Of a DNA stretch of 64,000 nucleotides, positions 23,383-31,163 are shown piece by piece. Within the stretch, counting starts at the first letter, position 1. Every line of letters begins with the position of its first letter. The translations under genes and the position numbers were made by a program. Location of the stretch: the IMG/VR virus record IMGVR_UViG_3300009285_000883, positions 1-64,000 of that record; one strand, 5' to 3'. Source of the DNA: a virus. The notes under the pieces are model-generated. The model ran no database searches. It saw nothing but the letters and a program-made list of their open reading frames with translations, and had not been told where the DNA came from.

Positions 23383-23615
23383 GGCCTCCCTTTCGCTGCT
23401 TCGTCTGCCAAAAACTTCATGTCATTCGCCCAGTCGGTTCCCTCGTTGTCGATGGCGGTCTGCCAAAGCAATTCAGCCTCGGTGAGCCGGGCGGCGAGGT
23501 CGTCGATAGTGACGAGTGCCCAATTCATGGCTTTGCGGACCTCGTTACTTCCACTCCAACCAGCGACGGCACCTTCGAGGATCGGTCGCATGTGTGTCGG
23601 CTTAGCTTTTTTCAT
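23379..23615 (-). CDS. Helical protein, 78 aa
   Basis: Contains IDDLAARLTEAELLWQ, related to the LAEAEKLL modules of neighbours, and ends DEAAKGRP. ATGA overlap with the next gene. Confidence 0.5.
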   Translation of the reverse strand: MKKAKPTHMRPILEGAVAGWSGSNEVRKAMNWALVTIDDLAARLTEAELLWQTAIDNEGTDWANDMKFLADEAAKGRP

Positions 23616-24015
23616 CCCGCCCTCCCTTCGCTGCTTGCTCGCTACCTCCAGAGTAAGCGTCTTCGATACCGGCCAGCGAATTATTCAGCACTTGATTGAG
23701 CCGCTTAATTTCGGCTTCCGATTCCGAGAGTCTGTCTCGCAGTGCCAGCATCTCAAACTCTGCGGAGACACGATCACTACTCTCTAGGTCCCGCTCAGCC
23801 TCCGCCTCGGCGAGCCGGGCGTTGAGGCGATCAACCGACACCAGTGGAAGTTGGTTGTTGTCGTAACCGCAACGACGATTCACGCCGTCACTAACCGCCT
23901 TCAGTTGCTCGCGTGCCTGCTCCAGTTCCTCCAGGGCGTCGTTCAGGAGGTCCCTCTCCTCGCAGGGTCGTTTGTTCCATTCCAACCACACAATCAGTCG
24001 TTCGGTGATGTTCAT
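23602..24015 (-). CDS. Coiled-coil protein, 137 aa
   Basis: Long coiled coil over nearly the whole length (LNARLAEAEAERD, RLSESEAEIKRLNQVL), ending EQAAKGGRDEKS. The ATG at 24015 overlaps the upstream stop. It may be an oligomeric adaptor; function unknown. Confidence 0.5.
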   Translation of the reverse strand: MNITERLIVWLEWNKRPCEERDLLNDALEELEQAREQLKAVSDGVNRRCGYDNNQLPLVSVDRLNARLAEAEAERDLESSDRVSAEFEMLALRDRLSESEAEIKRLNQVLNNSLAGIEDAYSGGSEQAAKGGRDEKS

Positions 24016-24170
24016 GCTTGCCCCTCCAGGGCTGCTTCGTCCGAGATACAGAACACGACAGTCAACTCCACAGAGCACCTCGGGCACACAATGCGATCAG
24101 ATGGGATGATGTGCCACCACACAAAACCACACTCAGGGCATAAGCAGTGCCTGAACATAGGCTCGCTCAT
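24012..24170 (-). CDS. Zinc-ribbon protein, 52 aa
   Basis: CPECGFVWWHI and CPRCSVEL, a compact CxxC-CxxC ribbon. ATGA overlaps on both sides. Confidence 0.55.
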   Translation of the reverse strand: MSEPMFRHCLCPECGFVWWHIIPSDRIVCPRCSVELTVVFCISDEAALEGQA

Positions 24171-24505
24171 GGCTTTACCTCCAGTGCTGCGGTGACTCGA
24201 TTCCACCAGCTCGCTGTCAGCCCGTATCCGTTTTTCACTTCCCGCAGAAGACCACGTAGGCGGGTGTTGTCGTTCGTCAGTTCCTTTCGCATGTTGAACC
24301 AACTCACGGCATCTATTCCCGCAGCGATTTCCATCTCCTCCACGCGAGCCTCCAGTCGCTTACACGCCGCTTTCCACGTATCGCCGTCGCCAACAGCGTC
24401 GAGTTGGGCCTTTAGTTCAGCCACCTCCTGATGTGCCAAACAAAGCTGATGCACTCTGTCGCCATCCCAGGAACACATGATGCACTTGTTTAGGTCAACG
24501 CTCAT
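24167..24505 (-). CDS. Coiled-coil protein with Cys N-terminus, 112 aa
   Basis: Starts MSVDLNKCIMCSWDGDRVHQLC (possible zinc site; listed as a pattern C-xx-C...C). Then a coiled coil and a WWNRVTAALE tail like that of the gene at 21777. The start overlaps the upstream stop by 4 bp. Confidence 0.5.
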   Translation of the reverse strand: MSVDLNKCIMCSWDGDRVHQLCLAHQEVAELKAQLDAVGDGDTWKAACKRLEARVEEMEIAAGIDAVSWFNMRKELTNDNTRLRGLLREVKNGYGLTASWWNRVTAALEVKP

Positions 24506-24804
24506 GGCGTACCTCCCACTATCAGCAGCAACGCACGATCCCATGCCGCTCGTCCACTCACGTCGCTTGGCGGCAGTCCATACGTGCGGAATATCCAGCA
24601 CGCTTCCTTGAGCCTCGCCACTTCCCTCTCCAGCCTCACCACCGGGTCCGGGCTGGGGGAGGTGGTGTCGCAGGGCTCCTTGTTCATGCGGCTGGCGAAC
24701 CACCTCAGGCACGCCTCCAGGTCCTTGGCGTTAGTAAACGCGGCTGTCTGCCACTCCCTCTCCGCGTACTCGGTGATCCAGTCGGATTGTTTTGATTCAC
24801 CCAT
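24502..24804 (-). CDS. Hypothetical protein, 100 aa
   Basis: Helical, with a Pro-rich turn in the middle and a short coiled coil (RLEREVARLKEA). Unrecognised. Coupled to its neighbours by overlap on the downstream side. Confidence 0.5.
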   Translation of the reverse strand: MGESKQSDWITEYAEREWQTAAFTNAKDLEACLRWFASRMNKEPCDTTSPSPDPVVRLEREVARLKEACWIFRTYGLPPSDVSGRAAWDRALLLIVGGTP

Positions 24805-24807
24805 TGG

Positions 24808-25188
24808 TTACTCCATCCATGAAAGGCAGTCTTCAGTTTCGCAACGTCCATGAACATGCCCGTTGTACGCCGCATGGCTGACATGCAAGTTACCTTCGCA
24901 CACCGGGCACGTAATCACGCCAACCCAGTTCTTTCCCTTGTGTTGACGCTTGACCTCGACGATGGCCGCACCCGCTTTGCGGTGCATCTCCATGCGGGCC
25001 TGGATGTACGCCTCATCGTCGGCCACTTCCTCGTCGGTAGGTTCCTCGTAACGCTCGCACGTCGGCGAATTCTCACGCCGGTACTTTGTCAGGCACGGAA
25101 TCGGACGAACGTCGTCGTAGCATACTCCCGCCTTGCATACGTCGTTCTGGATTCCGGTAAAGTGCTTGCACTTACCTTTTTTTCTCAT
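24808..25188 (-). CDS. Conserved Cys-rich phage protein, 126 aa
   Basis: Pattern CKHF-x-GIQND-x-CKAGVCYDDV at the start, then PCL...TCERYEEPTDEEV, then CPVCEGNLHVS and RCETEDCLSWME. This order is common in small phage proteins of unknown role and gives two or three zinc sites. The ATG at 25188 has GGAGG seven bases upstream. Confidence 0.65.
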   Translation of the reverse strand: MRKKGKCKHFTGIQNDVCKAGVCYDDVRPIPCLTKYRRENSPTCERYEEPTDEEVADDEAYIQARMEMHRKAGAAIVEVKRQHKGKNWVGVITCPVCEGNLHVSHAAYNGHVHGRCETEDCLSWME

Positions 25189-25205
25189 CAATCAGCCTCC
25201 AAGTG

Positions 25206-25228
25206 AAGCGCCGACACGTTTCGTCGGC
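25206..25228. other. Short perfect hairpin
   Basis: GCGCCGAC / GTCGGCGC around 25207-25229 with a seven-base loop, in the gap upstream of the gene at 24808 and next to an ACACGTGT palindrome (25240-25247). No T-run, so it is not a typical terminator. Confidence 0.5.
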
Positions 25229-25248
25229 GCGTGGTTACGACACGTGTT

Positions 25249-25602
25249 TCAGTCAGCGCTTTCGAACACTGCCTCAGCGCTCTCGGTCTTCTTGACCGTG
25301 ATCTTTTCCTTGTTGGTGGATATGATCTTGACTATGTAGCCGTCCAATTCGCACTCCTGTACGTCGTGTTCGTGCATCCGTTCGAGCAGGGTAGCGCGGG
25401 CCACTCGCTCTTTCTGCTCGATTGCCATCCGTGACGTGAGCAGCTCCACGTACTCCTGCGCGGCTTCCTGTACGGCTGGATCGGGTGGATCGAACGTGCC
25501 GGGAATCCGTTGTTGCACGAGTTTCTCCTGCGATTCCTCCACAGGTTCAGCAGCTTCCGCGATCGGTGCTCCCTCGATCACGATGGTTTCTTCTTCGCCC
25601 AT
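25249..25602 (-). CDS. Hypothetical protein, 117 aa
   Basis: Acidic, with disordered first 50 residues, then a long helix (about 60-90) and a short beta C-terminus. The ATG at 25602 is preceded by only a weak site. Unrecognised. Confidence 0.5.
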   Translation of the reverse strand: MGEEETIVIEGAPIAEAAEPVEESQEKLVQQRIPGTFDPPDPAVQEAAQEYVELLTSRMAIEQKERVARATLLERMHEHDVQECELDGYIVKIISTNKEKITVKKTESAEAVFESAD

Positions 25603-25721
25603 TGTTTTTGATCCGTCTTTGATGCGAGTGACAAAGACAGGCCAGCAGGGGGTTGTCGTCCATGTCGCTGGCCGGAAGTGAATTGCTTGTCCTTGCGTCG
25701 AATCTCTGGTTGGCTCGCGCC

Positions 25722-25817
25722 CTACTTTTTGCCGCCCTTTTTCGGTTTCGGAGCGGCCTGTGCCTTCGGGGTTCCCTTGCTGGCCTTCGCGGGCTTCGAG
25801 CACTTCTTACCTGCCAT
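25722..25817 (-). CDS. Small Lys/Pro/Ala-rich basic peptide, 31 aa
   Basis: MAGKKCSKPAKASKG and similar; nearly half the residues are Lys, with Pro and Ala, like tails of histone-H1-like proteins. GGAG lies about ten bases upstream. Likely nucleic-acid binding if expressed. The 119 bp before the next gene hold only a GGCCAGC/GCTGGCC dyad (about 25638-25671). Confidence 0.45.
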   Translation of the reverse strand: MAGKKCSKPAKASKGTPKAQAAPKPKKGGKK

Positions 25818-25841
25818 CGGATCGTTCTCCACACACGTGGT

Positions 25842-26081
25842 TTAGGACTCGTCTGGATCGGACACATTGTCCGACATACCGCAGGCGAGTCTCAACTCTC
25901 GCAGCGCGTGCTGCGTTTTCTCCAGTTCCAACGCAAGGGCAGTTTCAAGTGCGCTTGCGTTCTCACAAAACATCCGTCCTTCGTACACAGCGACGTGATT
26001 GATCGGTCCATCGAGCCTCACGAGATCGTAGCGTCTCTTGTGTAGCGTGATCGTCGCAAGTAATCGTCCTGCCGATTCCAT
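25842..26081 (-). CDS. Hypothetical protein, 79 aa
   Basis: Beta-rich first half and a helical second half ending in an acidic tail. Unrecognised. It begins 3 bp after the preceding stop. Confidence 0.5.
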   Translation of the reverse strand: MESAGRLLATITLHKRRYDLVRLDGPINHVAVYEGRMFCENASALETALALELEKTQHALRELRLACGMSDNVSDPDES

Positions 26082-26083
26082 AG

Positions 26084-26404
26084 TCAGGCTGGTCCCACTT
26101 CAATGCGTGTCATCCTGCGGTTGTGCCATGAAGTGACTCGCGCCATCACCGGGAGTGATTCCACTTGCGAATGCGCCCAGGCTGCGCGCTTGATCCTCAC
26201 CTCCGTGCTCCACTTCCTGCGGATCGCTTGAGCTTCCTTGCGAATCTGCTTCAGGCTCGGAATGTAGAGGGCATAGTCGATCGACCCGCAACTGGGGCAC
26301 TCCGGTTCCGGTGTAGTCCAGTCGTATCCGCATTGGTCGCAGAATTTCTTCTGGAACACGGGTTCGGGTCCACTCGGATTCTCGCTCGATGATGACGATG
26401 ACAC
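26084..26404 (-). CDS. Zinc-ribbon protein inside the 3' half of the RusA gene frame, 106 aa
   Basis: GTG start with GGGGAG seven bases upstream, both located inside the RusA-like frame. CDQCGYDW and CPSCGSIDY form a clear zinc ribbon at about residues 22-41; the rest is basic and helical. It overlaps the RusA frame by 305 bp in another frame. The zinc ribbon is strong evidence that this frame is coding. Confidence 0.6.
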   Translation of the reverse strand: MSSSSSSENPSGPEPVFQKKFCDQCGYDWTTPEPECPSCGSIDYALYIPSLKQIRKEAQAIRRKWSTEVRIKRAAWAHSQVESLPVMARVTSWHNRRMTRIEVGPA

Positions 26405-26837
26405 ATTCAGGCTCCCCGAATACTTTATCCGCTTCGAGACTCACGGTGCGCGAGTCGTCGCGATAGATCACGCCAGTCAACGCGTCCTCCACACCGCGAG
26501 CCAACTTGAGTACGTCAGGTTTCGGTGTCGGCTGAGTTGGCGCGTCGTCCCTGAGTAGATGCGCGTTCTTGCCAGTGCGGTAGTGTCCCTTCGGTCGCAC
26601 ACGCACAAACGTCATACGCACACGCAACGGTTCATCCAAGAGCGGTCCCGAATACGTTCGACGCGCGACCTCCTTGACTTCCTTCTTCCAGCCTGCCGAT
26701 TTCTTATTGCTGTCCACAACAGGTACGACGAGCTTCCCTGTCGCCGTCGTCACGTACGAACCATCCTTGCTTCGAGCAGGCATCGCTGTCTTGCTTCCTG
26801 CTGGTTGCGCATGCCCGAGTACGATGAATTGAATCAA
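26100..26837 (-). CDS. rusA: RusA-type Holliday junction resolvase
   Basis: The first ~154 residues follow RusA: an N-terminal strand FIVLGHAQPAGSK, then KPDVLKLARGVEDALTG (about 107-123) and YRDDSRTV (125-132), with the acidic catalytic residues at D108, D127 and D128. A TTG start at 26837 has GGAGG six bases upstream, just after the preceding stop. RusA proteins are usually near 120-150 residues. Here the frame runs on for about 90 residues of poor composition, over the zinc-ribbon gene in another frame, so the true end may be near 26380 by an unseen frameshift or the extension may be real. Confidence 0.75.
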   Translation of the reverse strand: MIQFIVLGHAQPAGSKTAMPARSKDGSYVTTATGKLVVPVVDSNKKSAGWKKEVKEVARRTYSGPLLDEPLRVRMTFVRVRPKGHYRTGKNAHLLRDDAPTQPTPKPDVLKLARGVEDALTGVIYRDDSRTVSLEADKVFGEPECVIVIIERESEWTRTRVPEEILRPMRIRLDYTGTGVPQLRVDRLCPLHSEPEADSQGSSSDPQEVEHGGEDQARSLGAFASGITPGDGASHFMAQPQDDTH

Positions 26838-26838
26838 C

Positions 26839-27348
26839 TCACACCTCCACGAGTGTCTCACAGTGACCGTTGAGAATGCGTTCGAGAATGACCGCACCCA
26901 TGTGATTGTCCGAAGCGCGACACGTGTACGTGAGTGATCCGCTTCCAACGTCCTCAGGAAGAAATCCCAACGCGAGCATGAGTCCTTCACACTCACGCGA
27001 ACTACTCATCGGGTACGTGGTTGCATACTTCGCTTGCTGCGTTGACAAAACCGCATAGATCGCTAATCGCATGGAATCTGTGATATCCGCGCACAACTTG
27101 TCATTAACGACTGCAGCTTGCACAAGCAGATGCTTGTCCCACGAGAACGTGTCAGGCGCCTCCATGACCACGTATGCGAACACGCCGACGATCTCGCGCC
27201 GCTCGTTCAACGTGACGAGAATCTTGCCTCCGTGTCGATTGAACGCGATCACACTGACTGAGGTGGTCAGCACTCCGCACTGATGCGACCGCATGTACTT
27301 GGAGACCGTTCGCAATTCAGTCAGCTTGGTGTAGCGAGTTTCGTACAT
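26839..27348 (-). CDS. Hypothetical protein, possible acetyltransferase fold, 169 aa
   Basis: Alternating strands and helices with a central run (KILVTLNERREIVGVFAYVV) that recalls the core strands of GNAT acetyltransferases, but no clear acetyl-CoA loop. I rank it as unknown with a weak GNAT suggestion. It sits between the resolvase and helicase genes. Confidence 0.45.
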   Translation of the reverse strand: MYETRYTKLTELRTVSKYMRSHQCGVLTTSVSVIAFNRHGGKILVTLNERREIVGVFAYVVMEAPDTFSWDKHLLVQAAVVNDKLCADITDSMRLAIYAVLSTQQAKYATTYPMSSSRECEGLMLALGFLPEDVGSGSLTYTCRASDNHMGAVILERILNGHCETLVEV

Positions 27349-27365
27349 GGCATTCCAGCCCCTTC

Positions 27366-28766
27366 CTATTCGAAACCGAGCGTTGGTTGAGACCCGTGGG
27401 TGTCGTCATCGCGGAACGTGGTATAGTCCCCCTCCCAAATGACGGGGCATTCCCTCGTGGGGCCGTTTCTCTGCTTGGCGACGATGATCAAAGCCGACTT
27501 CGGATCTGGCATCTCACCAGACGCACCAGAATGCGTCAGGTAGTACGCATCGCGGTGGACGAACAAAACCACGTCCGCGTCCTGTTCGATCGATCCTGAC
27601 TCACGTAGGTGGCTTAAACGGGGCTTCCTGTCTGCCGTGCTGTCTGGTTGCCGGTTTAGCTGGGCCAAACAGACCACCGGAACCCCCAATTCGCGGGCCA
27701 GCGCCTTGAGGCCCGCCGAGATCTTCGCAACCTGCTCCTGGCGGGGGGTTTTCGAACTGCCATGCTCTGGCGTGACGATCTGCAGGTAGTCCACGACGAT
27801 CAGCCCGAGGCCGTCGCGCCGCTTCATGCGACGAGCCAGCGCGCCGATCTCCGAAACGCCCCGCGTCGGCGCGTCGTCGATCCACAACGGCATCTGCGCA
27901 ACCGCCGCCGCAATCTCCACCAGCTTCCGCCGTTCGTCGTTCGTGATCAGGCCGTTGCGAACCTTGTACGTGCTCACTTCGCCGACCGAGCACATGATCC
28001 GTTCGACGATCTCAGTGCGCGTCATTTCCAACGACACGACCAGCACCGGAGTGACACGTGAAGCCACGTTCGTTGCTATATTCACGGCGAGTGAAGTTTT
28101 GCCCATGCTGGTCCTTCCAGCAACGATGATCAACTGACCCGGCAACATGCCGCCGAGCGTTTCATCCAGCGACGTGAAACCCGTGAGCACTCCCGCCACG
28201 CGTCCTTCACGCTGTCGCGTCTCGATCGATGCGAGCGACTCCATGACCACGTCACGAATCGACACGCACCGTTCTGCCGTGATGTTCGCGGCGCCCACCT
28301 CCATGACGATCGCTTCCGCTTTCGAGAGCAGTTGGTCCACCTCCGCGTTCCCGTCATGTGCGAGGATCGCGATGTCCCTGCTTGCGTTGATGAGCTTCCT
28401 GCGCACCGACGCATCACGAACCAACTGCGCGTAGTAGACCGCATTCGCGGCATTCGGTACAGCCTGCGTAATCTGCGTGAGCCGTGAGATTCCGCCGATC
28501 TCTTCGAGGTGCTTCTCCTTTCGCAGTCTCGACACGAGCAACGCAATGTCAATCCGCTTCCCTGCGACGTGCATCGCTCGCAACGTCTCGAACAAGATTC
28601 CATTCGCGTCATCGTAGAAGTCCTGCGACCGCACGTGTGACATGATGTCGTCAATCGCGTCCGGTTTGAGAATCACGCTTCCAAGTAGCGCGGTCTCAGC
28701 CTGCTGATCATTCGGCGGCATCATGCCGTCATGGTTGTCATCGTCCTGGGTCTTGGTCTTCGTCAC
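27366..28766 (-). CDS. dnaB: Replicative DNA helicase DnaB
   Basis: The 466-residue protein is in full DnaB form. The N-terminal domain (about 15-110) starts PPNDQQAETALLGS. Walker A GRTSMGKTS is at 217-225 and Walker B GLIVVDYLQI at 321-330, followed by a KALARELGVPVVCLAQLNR segment and a late FVHRDAYY region near the arginine finger. It unwinds the phage replication fork. No primase gene is seen, so it may recruit the host's. The preceding gene probably loads it. Confidence 0.93.
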   Translation of the reverse strand: MTKTKTQDDDNHDGMMPPNDQQAETALLGSVILKPDAIDDIMSHVRSQDFYDDANGILFETLRAMHVAGKRIDIALLVSRLRKEKHLEEIGGISRLTQITQAVPNAANAVYYAQLVRDASVRRKLINASRDIAILAHDGNAEVDQLLSKAEAIVMEVGAANITAERCVSIRDVVMESLASIETRQREGRVAGVLTGFTSLDETLGGMLPGQLIIVAGRTSMGKTSLAVNIATNVASRVTPVLVVSLEMTRTEIVERIMCSVGEVSTYKVRNGLITNDERRKLVEIAAAVAQMPLWIDDAPTRGVSEIGALARRMKRRDGLGLIVVDYLQIVTPEHGSSKTPRQEQVAKISAGLKALARELGVPVVCLAQLNRQPDSTADRKPRLSHLRESGSIEQDADVVLFVHRDAYYLTHSGASGEMPDPKSALIIVAKQRNGPTRECPVIWEGDYTTFRDDDTHGSQPTLGFE

Positions 28767-28767
28767 G

Positions 28768-29550
28768 TCACAGGTCTCCGTTCATGGGTGCGCGAGATAG
28801 CAACTCATCGAAGTTGCTAATCTCGTTTTTGAGAATCTTCACGAAGTAGCCCACAGCATTGCGTGGGCTGCGCTCAGCCGTGCGAACTCCATTCGCGGCG
28901 CTGAACGCGGATGCCTGAGAGATCAGGCCAGCCGAAACACACCAAGCGACCCGGCGCACGATGGCGTGGTCGCCCTTGGCTTTGATGATGCTCAGGAGGG
29001 ATTGCTCCAGTCCGTGGACCTCCCCCCGCCTCTTAATCTGATCAGATAAATCCTGTTCCTGATCCTGTTCCTGTTCCTGATCCTGGATGAGGCATTCCTT
29101 TGCCAATGGTATTTCTGATACCTTTCCGAATGCTTTGCTAAAGGCATCCGCAAAGGAATTGCCTAAGGTATTCGCGAAAGACCTAAGTCTTTGCTCCACA
29201 AGGACTTTCGTCTCACATTCGGGAAGCATGTCCAAGCACTTGACCCACGCCGTCATCTGGTTCGGGCAACTTGGCCGGTTGTACTTGAACCAATTCGTCA
29301 AAACGATGAGCCGTTTGTCGTCGTACTCGATGCACCCGATTTTGCGCAGTTCGGAGAAGCACTTTTGAAGCTCCTTGAAAGGCATTGCCAATGCCTCTGC
29401 CAATACCATTGGCGATGCCTTGAGGCATCCTATCGCCGTGGTCTCAGGGCTGGTCAGGAGATACAGAAAAAGGAGACGACCGTTCCTGGATAATCCCAGG
29501 AACTTTTCGTCGTGCCAGATCCTGACATCAACAATTCTGAACCGAGACAT
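28768..29550 (-). CDS. Replisome organiser / helicase loader-like protein
   Basis: The first ~110 residues (SRFRIVDVRIWHDEKFLGLS...LFLYLLTSPE) match the N-terminal winged-helix start of phage replication initiators. A Gln/Glu/Asp hinge (QDQEQEQDQEQ, about 170-182) leads to a C-terminal helical domain. Position directly before dnaB fits an origin-binding loader. The hinge is encoded by tandem CCTGTTC/CCTGATC units. The ATG at 29550 begins the conserved part; upstream codons look non-coding. Confidence 0.7.
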   Translation of the reverse strand: MSRFRIVDVRIWHDEKFLGLSRNGRLLFLYLLTSPETTAIGCLKASPMVLAEALAMPFKELQKCFSELRKIGCIEYDDKRLIVLTNWFKYNRPSCPNQMTAWVKCLDMLPECETKVLVEQRLRSFANTLGNSFADAFSKAFGKVSEIPLAKECLIQDQEQEQDQEQDLSDQIKRRGEVHGLEQSLLSIIKAKGDHAIVRRVAWCVSAGLISQASAFSAANGVRTAERSPRNAVGYFVKILKNEISNFDELLSRAPMNGDL

Positions 29551-29605
29551 AGTTATAGTCCCACGTGTTACGCCGACATTGATTCGGCAATACATTCGTT
29601 GTTGA

Positions 29606-31135
29606 TTAACCGTTTTGCATGGCGTTCAGCTCGCGCCCGAGATTCTCATCACGTGTCGCTTCGGCAGTCAGAATGAACACGCCACGCTGTTTGGCATGCT
29701 CGTGAATGAACTTGCGGTTCCACACGTCCACGCCTTCCCACGCCTCCTGCGGAATGAACAGCAGACCACCCTGGCCGACGCGCTCAACACCGATCTCAAT
29801 GGCGATAGCCCATTTTTCCGTGGCACTCAGCTCGTGATACGGGGCCCACGTGTCTTTGCTTTCCACGAAGCCATACACACGCTTTCCACCGGGCTCCGTG
29901 GCGATCTTGACCCACTTCGATTCGATCGCGTCCGACAGCACGTGATCGGTAGCAGAAGCGATATTACGGAGTTTTTCCGCCGTCTCGCGCCGCATCGCCG
30001 CCGAGTCCTCGAACGCCTTGACGGACGCTTGTTTCATGCGCGCATCCCGCACGCGCACGCCATCCTCCATTGCCGACTTGGCCGCATGAAACGCGACCTT
30101 CCACTCCTCGATCTGCTCGGGCGTCGGACACTCGTACTCCTCAGCTTCCGTAATCGCCTTGAGACAAGCAGTGCGGCGCGCCACGTGTGTTTCGACGTTG
30201 TTGGCGTTATCGCTCGCCAGCCTCAGCTCAGCGCCAGCAGTCGCGATCTCACGCTGGCACAGTGCGATCGACTGCTCCAGTTGACGAAGCTGCAACACTA
30301 ATTCGTCGTGATGCTTAATCAGACCTGCGTGTTTTTCTTCCGAGTCCTTGAGCGCCTTTTTAGCGACCTTATTGTCGGTCGGCACGTTGCGCTCATCCCA
30401 GTTCTTCAGCTCACGCTTGGCCTCTTCCGCACGCTTGGCCTTGTCCGCTGCTGTGTCCACACGCTGGCAGCCTGTGGCGTAGTTCCGCTGAGCGGTGAAG
30501 TACGCATCGTTCAGCTTCTCCGCGTCGTGCTCCTTGGTCATGTCCACCAGGGCGAGCTGCTCACGCAAGGAGTCGGCTGCCACCTGATCGCGGTCGGCAC
30601 CTCCCTCCCAAGTGCGAGCCTCAGCCTGATAGTCCCGAGCAATGCGGGTCGCCATCTCGACCAGATCCGAGCACTTGAGCGCCTCTTGCGACACGATCCG
30701 CTCGAAATCATCCTCATTGAACTCGGGGCGGGCCTCAAACAGGGCACGGTCGGCCTCCACTCCGGTCAAGGAGATGAGCGCCTTAATCCGCCGCTTGTCG
30801 GCTGCCACCTCATCCTTGACGCCGGGGTCCACCAGGGAGGCGAGGTTCAGCTTGCCCTCCAGGTGGTCACACGCGAACTCACCAGCGGTTCTGGTCTGTT
30901 TCGGGTTCAGCGACACGTGCACTCCGAGCCCGTCGATACGGCCCTTCTCCGTGCCATTACGGAGAGGTAATCCACCCTCTCCTGCTGCCACGCTAGCCAG
31001 CGACTTGATCAAGATGGACTTGCCGCATCCGTTCGGCGCCACGATGGTCGTCACTCCGGGCGACTCCAGCTTGAACGTGAAGTTCTCGATGGGGCCAAGG
31101 TTTTCGACCTCGATTTGCTGATGTTTTTCTTTCAC
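29606..31135 (-). CDS. SbcC/RecF-like ATPase
   Basis: The 509-residue protein has an N-terminal head with Walker A APNGCGKS (33-40) in an IENFTF-type context and a central coiled coil (about 170-350). The C-terminal head has LSATEKWAIAIEIGVE as the signature-like motif and GGLLFIPQEAWEGVD in place of a classical Walker B, so the acidic pair is weak. It is in the replication-recombination block and may handle DNA ends. Its start is 29 bp from the first repeat array. Confidence 0.75.
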   Translation of the reverse strand: MKEKHQQIEVENLGPIENFTFKLESPGVTTIVAPNGCGKSILIKSLASVAAGEGGLPLRNGTEKGRIDGLGVHVSLNPKQTRTAGEFACDHLEGKLNLASLVDPGVKDEVAADKRRIKALISLTGVEADRALFEARPEFNEDDFERIVSQEALKCSDLVEMATRIARDYQAEARTWEGGADRDQVAADSLREQLALVDMTKEHDAEKLNDAYFTAQRNYATGCQRVDTAADKAKRAEEAKRELKNWDERNVPTDNKVAKKALKDSEEKHAGLIKHHDELVLQLRQLEQSIALCQREIATAGAELRLASDNANNVETHVARRTACLKAITEAEEYECPTPEQIEEWKVAFHAAKSAMEDGVRVRDARMKQASVKAFEDSAAMRRETAEKLRNIASATDHVLSDAIESKWVKIATEPGGKRVYGFVESKDTWAPYHELSATEKWAIAIEIGVERVGQGGLLFIPQEAWEGVDVWNRKFIHEHAKQRGVFILTAEATRDENLGRELNAMQNG

Positions 31136-31163
31136 TGCAATTCTCCTAAAAGTTGGGGTTGAA

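Noticed and set aside
29615-30970. Plus-strand ORFs of more than 200 codons opposite the SbcC-like ATPase
   Set aside because: Antisense shadows of a gene with clear ATPase motifs.
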